Assembly: GCA_000469685.2 (NCBI GenBank)
Contig: LS997564.1
Location: 29,681,959 to 29,745,958 of the forward strand
Length of the DNA: 64,000 nucleotides
From: Haemonchus contortus
Taxonomy: Eukaryota > Nematoda > Chromadorea > Rhabditida > Trichostrongylidae
Direction: 5' to 3'
The notes under the pieces are model-generated. The model saw only the letters and a program-made list of their open reading frames with translations. It was not told the DNA's origin and made no database searches. The translations under genes and the position numbers were made by a program. Shown here one piece after another: positions 58,301-64,000 of this stretch. The first letter of the stretch is position 1. Every line of letters starts with the position of its first letter.

Positions 58301-59186
58301 TATAAGTCTATAGAATAATTAACGCGGTCAGGTCGGAAAACGGCTTAAATATTGTGTTATGAAAGCTCAAAGATTGCCCCTATCTATGCATGGACGAGTT
58401 TCAAAGACATTACAAACGCGGCACCATCCACAAGAGAACCCATGTAGGATATTCAAGCAGCTGTCATGATCCATAGCAAAAGTGAAAGGCAGTATTGAAT
58501 CGTGTTGGCTTGATGTAGTCAGCGTTTTGTGCAACAGCTGAAGTCTCGTCTAAGGTACCCCTTCCATGTGATTTCGTCATGGTAATCCCGTACAAAGCTC
58601 ATTTTCACTACCGTATTTTCTCGCATACTTCACCACCGATGCATTATTTCTAACCACTTGCGCTTTTCGACCTAAAAAGTATGCCTCAAAATTATCGTAA
58701 ACTGTGCCTTGAAGTGAACGCAAATCGAAAAAGGAGACAGAGAAAAAATGATACTGTGGTCAGAGAAGGAGAAATTGAAAAAGAAGTTCGTCATCAAAAA
58801 CGTCAAGGGACCTGCTACCAGCACTTCGAGCAGATTCCCATGCTACCAGTACACAACTGCTAATTAATACCTTGCTAAGCAGCCGAGAACCTAAGTTTTT
58901 TTGAAAGGGGTTCCCATAAAAGACTCGTAAACTCTACCTCAGCTTTCACGCGTAGCCCATTAATGTATAAGCTCCTAAGGTCTGGATTACCATAGATTAG
59001 AAGAGCATATTTGTACCCTAAATTGGCTAACGATGTATATCGCGTAATTTCGGTTCAACATTTCGAAGACGGTGATGCTACCTTACCACAAAATCTTCGA
59101 TTCCTTACTATGTACTGCTGCATACTAAAGTGTTCCATTCCACGGAGAGAAGCGACGACAACACAACCTTCAACCCTCTTAAAGAC
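45936..59186 (-). CDS. Gene B: receptor L-domain transmembrane protein (multi-exon)
   Basis: Exons supported (5' to 3'): 59087-59186, 58938-59017, 58093-58201, 57404-57598, 57149-57334, 55842-55988, part of 54308-54579, 54053-54257, 53321-53635, 47917-48068, 46400-46530 and 45936-46331. They encode parts of three L domains, a Thr/Glu-rich stalk, one transmembrane segment and a long basic tail with internal repeats. It is the tandem paralogue of gene A. As a kinase-less L-domain membrane protein it may bind peptides or other ligands at the cell surface; this is inferred from the family. The first exon is not in the identified set. The joins around 54.3 kb and between the stalk and transmembrane exons do not close in phase, so at least one exon is missing or the gene is damaged there. 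A LINE and two MITEs lie in its introns. Confidence 0.7.
46400..46530 (-). CDS. Gene B exon: transmembrane segment
   Basis: 131 bp, phase 1 in and 0 out, with acceptor GTTTCAG and donor GTAATA. It encodes VPIIVAVGLVLAIIAIAFIV followed by VLGLLSRRKKKIRRSKR, one hydrophobic span with a strong basic stop-transfer. Same splice phases as gene A 29483-29604. Confidence 0.85.
46600..47910. other. Gene B intron with a GC-rich patch
   Basis: An exon of phase 0 to 1 is expected here between the stalk and transmembrane exons but was not found. The patch at about 47210-47440 is GC-rich with a C9 run and a plus-strand open frame lacking any domain. It may be repeat-derived. Confidence 0.35.
47917..48068 (-). 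CDS. Gene B exon: juxtamembrane stalk
   Basis: 152 bp, phase 1 in and 0 out, with acceptor ATCCCCAG and donor GTGAGC. It joins in frame after the 53321-53635 exon to give EEAEGRGNSVSSRTPFSPVF. The sequence is Ser/Pro/Asn-rich with no domain. Confidence 0.7.
48490..49002. mobile_element. MITE copy M6 (in a gene B intron)
   Basis: The left end is CTTGAAGGCGAAGTTCACGA and the right end ACTGTGAACTGTGCCTCTAA. The inner pair GGACGAG (about 48685) and CTCGTCC (about 48848) is present. It is closest to M2 across its length. Confidence 0.8.
49239..49490 (-). pseudogene. RTE-B C-terminal region (broken)
   Basis: VTEWIPPEVKRTPGRQPARW followed by LDLF matches the usual C-terminal RTE segment (R-P-x-G-R-P-x-x-R-W). 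It closes with a stop near 49239. Confidence 0.7.
49494..50228 (-). pseudogene. RTE-B reverse transcriptase, palm and thumb (broken)
   Basis: It starts with TDALGNQGVPTQYTRMLREL. The catalytic pair is present as RFADDIMLI, followed by YVYLSREVNM (the YLG-type block) and the YASGTWTLRKQDE block. The segment between about 50030 and 50110 is out of frame, replacing the usual QGD(S/T)-type motif. Confidence 0.85.
50197..50643 (-). pseudogene. RTE-B reverse transcriptase, fingers and palm (broken)
   Basis: KKCTAPGPDRIKPERLRS, then the block GNYRPICLLSVIYKLFTRVI, EQAGFRRGFSTIDHI, and TSIDLKKGFDTV (first catalytic Asp). The frame is then lost and resumes in 49494-50228. Confidence 0.85.
50964..51233 (-). 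pseudogene. RTE-B linker between endonuclease and reverse transcriptase (broken)
   Basis: An open segment that lies in the right place between the endonuclease and reverse-transcriptase parts, with stops on either side. It has no catalytic motif. Confidence 0.5.
51406..52140 (-). pseudogene. RTE-B endonuclease part (broken)
   Basis: Recognisable segments: SFNARTLASEACIEDLM and GLAETRR (the catalytic Glu block), VAYAPTSSYDGEGL, and MVGDFNATVG (the Asp-x-Asn block). At least one frame change lies between about 51700 and 51770. Confidence 0.8.
52160..53314. other. Gene B intron, unique part
   Basis: AT-rich. The plus-strand 120-codon frame at 52751-53113 has no recognisable domain and lies antisense to the gene B intron. 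Confidence 0.35.
53321..53635 (-). CDS. Gene B exon: L-domain-like strand and Thr/Glu-rich stalk
   Basis: 315 bp, phase 1 at both ends, with acceptor ATTTTCAG and donor GTACTT. It starts FTLKGLQSLRKIRGNVLVI, like an L-domain strand. About 45 residues rich in Thr, Glu and Ser follow (TEKTEKVEKDTTESTSTTES), a likely extended, possibly O-glycosylated stalk. Confidence 0.75.
54053..54257 (-). CDS. Gene B exon: Cys-containing linker (probable)
   Basis: 205 bp, phase 0 in and 1 out, with acceptor CCATTCAG and donor GTAAGC. The end phase fits the following exon. The product contains CRGHPTCTEIVPERL and no recognisable domain of its own. Confidence 0.5.
54308..54579 (-). CDS. Gene B exon (boundaries uncertain): Cys-rich end of an L domain
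   Basis: The frame encodes ITLDGAKVFIANDGYLC and then a Cys cluster, YGSCCNSTDDWC. This looks like the last strand of an L domain plus a short Cys-rich segment. The acceptor is not clear and the possible donor (GTATGA) gives phase 2, which does not fit the next exon. Confidence 0.45.
54600..55835. other. Gene B intron, no exon recognised
   Basis: The GC-richer stretch at 55260-55480 has frames on both strands but no domain. It may be related to the GC-rich patch at 47.2-47.4 kb, since both carry a CTCAACCGC...CGATGC block. Confidence 0.3.
55842..55988 (-). CDS. Gene B exon: third L domain, middle
   Basis: 147 bp, phase 1 at both ends, with acceptor ATATTTCAG and donor GTGAGT. It encodes GLEKLNQIETISGQLKVRNN followed by QAIKDMSFLSNLKAVG, a textbook L-domain repeat. 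Confidence 0.8.
56045..57090. other. Gene B intron or unknown exon
   Basis: A minus-strand frame at 56045-56330 encodes a charged segment (Lys, Asp, His and Val rich) with protein-like composition. It has no known domain. It could be an exon joining the second and third L domains, since the exon at 55842-55988 cannot follow 57149-57334 directly without creating a stop. Confidence 0.3.
57149..57334 (-). CDS. Gene B exon: end of second L domain
   Basis: 186 bp, phase 1 at both ends, after a 69-nt intron ending AATTCAG and before GTAAGT. It encodes AVKIVNNRDLKQIDALL, then PKPWFWFENNTGFC, and ends WDDEC. Same length as gene A 34119-34304. Confidence 0.85.
57404..57598 (-). CDS. Gene B exon: start of second L domain
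   Basis: 195 bp, phase 1 at both ends. It encodes CTMEMARYDSRCTTLVGDVEY, then a GTILIDHI strand and LPRNLFIDAWA. Same length and phase as gene A 34362-34556. Confidence 0.85.
57602..58080. other. Gene B intron with an unassigned 94-codon frame
   Basis: The minus-strand frame 57667-57951 lies between two gene B exons but does not fit their phases (1 to 1) with clear splice sites. No domain is recognised. Confidence 0.3.
58093..58201 (-). CDS. Gene B exon: end of first L domain
   Basis: 109 bp, phase 0 in and 1 out, with acceptor TATTTCAG and donor GTATGG. It encodes RVFIKANRNIDPNEFFGMYS and ends GTEE. No gene A counterpart was found. Confidence 0.65.
58246..58716. mobile_element. MITE copy M7 (in a gene B intron)
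   Basis: The ends are the best preserved in the family: CACTTGAAGGCACGGTTCAC on the left, and TAAACTGTGCCTTGAAGTG on the right, with CACTTGAAGGCAC an exact inverted match. The length is 471 bp. It is closest to M3. Confidence 0.85.
58938..59017 (-). CDS. Gene B exon: first L domain, part 3
   Basis: 80 bp after a 69-nt intron ending ATTTAG, before a GTAGAG donor. The join gives RRFCGYKYALLIYGNPDLRS in frame, matching gene A KFCEYEYSLLIYGNPNLK. Confidence 0.8.
59087..59186 (-). CDS. Gene B exon: first L domain, part 2
   Basis: 100 bp, phase 0 in and 1 out, with acceptor CTCTACAG and donor GTAAGG. It encodes VFKRVEGCVVVASLRGMEHF and ends RRFC, parallel to gene A 37910-38012. Confidence 0.78.
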
Positions 59187-59299
59187 CTGTAGAGAAACCA
59201 CAATGGAGCACAGAGAGAAGGGACCATTTTGAAAATCAACCTCTTCGTTACTTCTTTTTCTACCCTTTAATAAGCTACTTGGCCCTGTTTTATATCGCA

Positions 59300-59650
59300 T
59301 ATAAAAGAATATGAAAGCAGGGATAGAAAGGAACGAAAATATTGGTAGTAGGACAGGATTTCCATGATTTATCAGCGTCCTAACTCTGGTTTCAGCTTTT
59401 TTTTTAGTTTTTCCTTTACTCGCTTTCCTTTCGTCCTTTTCTTCAAATAGTAGTTGTCAGAATATATTCACTGACAGTTGTTTCTCACTCAAAGATCTTC
59501 AGCAGTTGTTGGCTAGGCTGCCGATACAGGGCCATGTAGCGATTGGGAGTAAATCGCGGACCAAAAGGCACAGGTGCTTGCCTAAGAAAGCAGAGAAATT
59601 TAAAGGATGGATTGACCGCTTCTGCTGGGTTGGATCAAATTATACACATG
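59300..59650. other. Upstream of the first gene B exon found
   Basis: No exon matching gene A 42409-42513 was recognised here. Confidence 0.3.
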
Positions 59651-59668
59651 CCCCCCCCCCCCCCCCCC
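59651..59668 (+). repeat. Homopolymer C18 tract
   Basis: Eighteen consecutive C residues, the longest homopolymer of this kind in the window. Confidence 0.95.
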
Positions 59669-59849
59669 TCCCACAGGCACATCCATACATGTATGTATGG
59701 AGGCCGTTTGCATCTGCTCTTGATATGCAGCACATCTGCTCAGACAGAAGCTGGCGCTCGATTAGCTTAAAGCACGTGAGAGAGAAGGCTCGGGGTCACC
59801 TCTAAACATGAGTTGCTTTTCCATTTTCGGATAGCCAGGCTAGCTGATC

Positions 59850-60430
59850 AGGTTCTATTAACCTTTGTCCCATAAACATGACATTTTTGAAGATGGAAAG
59901 AAACAGTCCTTTGGAACAGACGACAGCAATAGCGTCGGCGGTGCTTATTCTCGTTCATGCGCACATGGCCATCAATGTAGAGTCGCACGAAAACATAACA
60001 AACCGATTCGGATGTTTGCATTCTCGGATCTTCGATGCTTCCGATGCTGACGATGTTTGAGGCTGACAATATGTGGCTCACCCAGGCTCTAACAATCTTA
60101 GTTGCTCGGCCACCCACGAATACGAAGCTAGGAAGATCAGTAGCTCGAAGTGTTTTATATAGTCTTCGAAAAACTCTCTAATGGGGGCCACATCTTAGCC
60201 AAAGTCAATGTCGGTGCTTTCAACGCCAAAATTGCACTCAGAGAAATGGTTGATGAGTTTCACTTTGGGATCAAGGAGCGATATAAGATGGTAAGGGTGT
60301 AGGACTCATCGAGTTCATCATGTAGACCCACGCCATCCATGTTAATTCGCAGTTCCAGAAGCCTCTTATTTACGGAGGGCTTGGGACCACCTGATGAACA
60401 TATCTAGAATAAAAAGATCTCATCGTTTGT
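59850..60430 (+). pseudogene. RTE-B-type endonuclease fragment
   Basis: On the plus strand, HDIFEDGKKQSFGTDDSNS matches HATFETGKEQFLGTCDSR of RTE-B. ILVHAHMAIN fits the next block. VNVGAFNAKIAL corresponds to the GDFNA block with the Asp changed to Ala, and THAIHVNSQFQKPLIYGG is the following conserved segment. Several frame changes and stops are present. Confidence 0.75.
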
Positions 60431-61115
60431 AATCTGGAGCAGCATGGCTGACGTGATGTTATTTTTCAAAAAATCTACAATGAACCAAACCGTCATACCC
60501 TCATCGCTAGCTTCTATTGCCACTACGTGGAAAGAGCTACAAAGGCTAAGAAACGAGGACAGGTTTTTGGCAAACCAACTCTGCGGGCGACTTTGAACAG
60601 GAAGACGACTGAAGGAGTGGATAGAGCGCGGGTCAGGCTTTATTCATTCAAACTGTCACACTTTTGAACTTAGAGAGCAATAGAGAAGTTTATTAACGAA
60701 TTCATTCCTGATGCCTTCGGCAGCGGCGTTCACTAGTCCAACCGCCATTTTATGCACATAGTCTCAGACGTTACTGGCAACTATAATTAAATCTGCTCAA
60801 TGCATTAGTCTACAAATGGCTTATTCTCATTATATGGTCAGAATATTGGGTGATGAGAACCATAGAACAGGCGGAATTTAATTGAACTTGTCCAATGAGA
60901 TCGATCATATTCATACTAACGCATGATCTATCAGGGAAGTATTTGTGTGTTTCAGAAAGTTCTGTCGTTTCAGATGGTTCACTTTTAGACGCTTTTTTCT
61001 AAGTTATTTTCCATTGCTCTGCTGTAGTGTAGTACACCATTTGAAAGCGCATTTCTTGCTCTTTCTGATTGTTGTATCAGCTTTGCCTCTGACTTTCTCG
61101 CTTTTGCAGAAGCTC
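60431..61115. other. No supported gene
   Basis: Sequence between the RTE-B fragment and the mariner remnant. Nothing was recognised. Confidence 0.3.
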
Positions 61116-61122
61116 GGAAAAA

Positions 61123-61797
61123 ACATGGACAAACGACAAGTTCGCACCATCTTCGTTTCCAATCTAAACTAGGCAGGAATGCAGCGGGTACGGCTCGAGA
61201 TATCAAAATAGCGTTTGGTCCTAGAGCAACAAATGTGCGTACTGTACAGCGATGGTTCGAGAAAATCCGTAACGGCGACGAGAGTTTCGAAGACGGTGAT
61301 GGTTTTGGTGGTCAACATCTGGTTCAATCCATCACAGCTTCTTGGATTCGGGCGAAACTATCACAGCTGAGGGGTACTGCCAGGGTATCGAAGGAATGCA
61401 GCTGCAGCTCATGAGCCTTGGATTGGTGCACAGGAAGGGGTCGATCGTTCTCCACGACAACGCGTGCCCCCATGTCACACATACCACCCTAGAGCAATTG
61501 AATGAGCTTGGCTATGAAACTCTGCCACACCCACCGTACTCATCTGATTTCGCTCCGACCGACAACCACTATTTTAAGCATCTCGACAACTTTGGTCATC
61601 ACTTTTTGCACCAAAATACTGCTCGCTCGTTTTCCTCTGTACTCCCCATATTGTTCGTCTACAGTCGTAATTCGTGTTCCGCGTCGAATCATCGTCGCAG
61701 TGGCTGCAAGTCGGCCGCGCATCGTCTACCTGGTTGACGGAACGGAATTCCGAATTTTGGAAGGATGCTGCGGAGCTGTCGCCGAACAGTCCAATTG
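61123..61797 (+). pseudogene. Mariner transposase pseudogene (copy 3, internally deleted)
   Basis: The N-terminus MDKRQVRTIF is followed, after a one-base frame change near 61165, by KLGRNAAGTARDIKIAFGPR and VRTVQRWFEKIRNGDESFED, the DNA-binding half. At about 61330 the sequence jumps to GETITAEGYCQGIEGMQL, so the part with the first catalytic Asp is missing. VLHDNACPHV (second Asp) and SSDFAPTDNHYFKHLDNF (third Asp, with exactly 34 residues between) follow: a D34D mariner signature. Confidence 0.85.
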
Positions 61798-61799
61798 AT

Positions 61800-62815
61800 T
61801 AACAGCTGAACGCTGAGGTTTTTATGAGACTCATAAGAACTGCTGCGGGCACCGTCGCAATTCCACTCTTTAATGGCTAAGAGTGTGGGCGATCACTGAT
61901 GGTGCAGGATTTTACCCACAACTCTACCGTTTTCCTTTCTATACCCTTTTCTCTTCCTTGTCATTAAGATAAAGGCTTCATATCTATGTGTATCTTGTTA
62001 TGTATTATTTGCCGGGCCTTATTCATTACTTTTACAAAGTGGTCGAAAATACAGGGAGCGGTTTTTTAACACTGAGGGCTTGAGTGCAGAGGAGGGTTCT
62101 AGGCGAACGAGTATGGTTTTTGCCCTAAGCCTAAGGAAGAGAAGAACATTAGGGTGAGGGCGAGATCGCTGTTTCGAAGAATCTACCTCACTCCTCATTA
62201 CTCACTCAACTCCGCAGCACCCATTCTATTCCACTAATCTGCCCCCCAAGAATCGCTTTATATATAAGAAGGGGATGTAGGATAGAGCTGGGTTTTCCAT
62301 AACATTACCTCCATTATATACATAAGTTTTACGGAAGGAGGTCGGAGCACCTATAGTACACCAGACGGATATGCGTCAAATATCCAACTGAATCAGCCAC
62401 CCCGGTGATCCTTCCCTCTTGAAGTTAGGCCAAAAAAGTATATGATCTCGGCTAAGAAACGTTGCTGAGCACGACTATGGGCTGACCTCCTTATCTTTAA
62501 TGCTCAATGTTGAAAAAAAAAGATGATACTAACACAGAACGAAATCACAACTTCAAAGCACCCACATGGCTCCACAATACTCACTTCACTTTTCAGCTCT
62601 CGCTCCACTCCATTAGCCTGCCCATCAATTTACTTCTTCATGTACTCTATCATGTACCACCTCATCGCGGTGATAGGGTGGCACCATAGCAAATGCTGGC
62701 CAACGGTACAAATGGTCACGCAGTACGCGTTGCTTGTCGTATGGGCGGCTTCTTTGTATCCCTGGCGAGGAACAAATGAGTAACCGAGGCCAAGCAAACT
62801 GTTCAGACAGCTAAA
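61800..62815. other. No supported gene
   Basis: Short frames only. It may include the 3' end of the mariner remnant, but no terminal repeat was found. Confidence 0.3.
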
Positions 62816-62819
62816 ATTG

Positions 62820-64000
62820 CGCCCCAGTCCTGCGCACATTGGGGATGCTCCCCTACGGCGCGGGAGGAAGCCTCTACTGATCAGGGGCCATCTAATTTCG
62901 CATGGGAATCACCTGGAAATCTCCCCAAATCGCGACACATGGGCTGCCTTTTAGTCTGCTCGTACAGCTGCCGCACCATAGCATCGAAAGCCAGCCTTCG
63001 GATGTTATCGCATTACAGAAGACAAAAGGCAGAACGGAAGACATTCGAAAAACGGACCACAACGAGCTGCTCTTCATCGGACCCAAAGCGAACGGCAATG
63101 CTGGATTTCTGAACAATTCGACAATCGCCCACCTAGGACTCGCATAACATCGTCAGCCCGCGTCTTGCCGTCCTCCGTCTGCGCACGTACGGCCGAGTTA
63201 CAGTTTCTGTCATCAATGCATATGCACCTACATCCGCGGCTCTAGAGTAAGAGCGAGAGGAGTTTTATAAACTTTTGGAGGAGACGATTCAAGAAGAGAA
63301 TATGTCGTAGGCGACTTCAACGCCGTCGTGGGCACGAACTGCAGTGGAGATTGGAGACTCGGACCTTACGGCTCTGGCGACAGGACCGAAAACGGAGAAC
63401 TCCTTCTGAACCTTCTATATGCATGCAGCCTTTTCCATGGAAACTCCATGTTCGAGAAACCAGCTAAGCGACGATGGACTTGGGAGAGTTCAAACGGCCG
63501 AACGCATACAGAAATAGATCTTGTTCTCCAATCGACGCTGGAGTCTATTTGAGTCCGTGTTGCCCTCTTTCGACACCGGCTCGGATCATCGCCTTGCGCA
63601 CGCAAAAACACGACTCAACAAGCGGATATTCAAGCGCGACACGCACAGGCCCGCACATTTCAAGATTCCCTCCTTTGATACAGAACTACTCGAATCTGCC
63701 TTCGAAGCTTATGATTGGCGTCTCTTAGAGGATCCCTTAGAAGATTACGAACACCTAACAAAAGGCTTGCTTAAGTGCGCAGACATTTCTCGTCGTTCAT
63801 AGCTAGCACGAATCCCGAGGTTGAATGCTCTTGCCGTCTCCCTCTTGGAAAAAAGGAGAGCACTCAAACAGGATCCCAACGCCAACCACGTGGAAAAATC
63901 CTCGTAAACAAAGCCTGCCGTATGGCTGTCAAGCAGTCTCTTCGAGAGTACAAGATATCCAAGTTACTGAAAGCAGCCGAAGCGAGATCGAGCACCAGGC
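62820..64000 (+). mobile_element. RTE-type LINE (RTE-C), 5' part, cut by the window end
   Basis: On the plus strand the endonuclease region runs in several frames: VIALQKTKGRTEDIRKTD (Glu block, with the Glu changed to Lys), SPRLAVLRLRTYGRVTVSVI, and VVGDFNAVVGTNCSG. RRWTWESSNGRTHTEIDLVL and SGSDHRLAHAKTRL follow. A basic linker follows to 64000. The reverse transcriptase would lie beyond the window. Frameshifts are frequent. Confidence 0.85.
63300..63802 (+). pseudogene. RTE-C endonuclease, C-terminal half (broken)
   Basis: The VVGDFNA block at about 63310 opens a frame that runs to 63552 (DLVLQSTLESI then stop). A second frame at 63521-63802 carries the terminal GSDHRLAHAK block and a charged linker. 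Confidence 0.8.

Noticed and set aside
1..64000. CRISPR arrays, bacterial operons, toxin-antitoxin or phage modules
   Set aside because: No arrays of short spaced repeats, no ribosome-binding-site-led gene strings, and the spliced genes and transposon types are eukaryotic.

Overview
The window looks like one piece of a nematode chromosome, probably a clade V (strongylid or hookworm-like) worm. The reasons are: very short introns (39 to about 75 nt) with TTTCAG-type acceptors; receptor L-domain membrane genes of the nematode insulin/EGF-receptor-L-domain (IRLD) type; RTE-clade LINEs; several mariner elements; and long poly-G/poly-C tracts. The species call is inference. There are no prokaryotic operons, CRISPR arrays or rRNA genes.

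Host genes. I can support two, both on the minus strand and arranged as a tandem duplicate. Gene A (3' end at 29228, most 5' exon found at 42513) and gene B (3' end at 45936, most 5' exon found at 59186) share exon order, intron phases and several exact exon lengths (80, 195 and 186 bp). They also share a stalk, a transmembrane exon, a basic cytoplasmic tail and a piece of 3' UTR. They encode single-pass membrane proteins with two or more receptor L domains. No first exon with a signal peptide was found for either. Many of these exons are too short to stand out as long open frames and were found by comparing the two paralogues and reading splice sites.

Mobile DNA fills most of the rest. (i) 24700-27833: a full-length RTE-type LINE with a 17-bp target-site duplication and one frameshift. 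(ii) 49230-52150: a decayed second RTE inside a gene B intron, with a related endonuclease fragment at 59850-60430. (iii) 62820-64000: a third RTE endonuclease running off the window end. (iv) Mariners at 31219-32443 (perfect inner TIRs and TA flanks, inside a gene A intron), 43570-44602 and 61120-61800. (v) About ten copies of a tRNA-derived SINE of about 285 bp. (vi) At least seven copies of a 470-680 bp MITE whose ends read CTTGAAGGCACAGTTCACGA. (vii) A GC-rich foldback element (35043-35317) nested in a MITE. (viii) A duplicated 0.6-0.85 kb repeat at 38630-39480 and 40355-40930.

Layout: 1-24 kb is repeat-rich with no convincing gene; 24.7-27.8 kb is the young RTE; 29.2-42.5 kb is gene A with its intronic insertions; 43.5-44.6 kb is a mariner; 45.9-59.2 kb is gene B with its insertions; 59.3-64 kb is a cluster of broken transposons. 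Apart from the L-domain receptor pair and the repeat families, I see no sign of a novel gene system.
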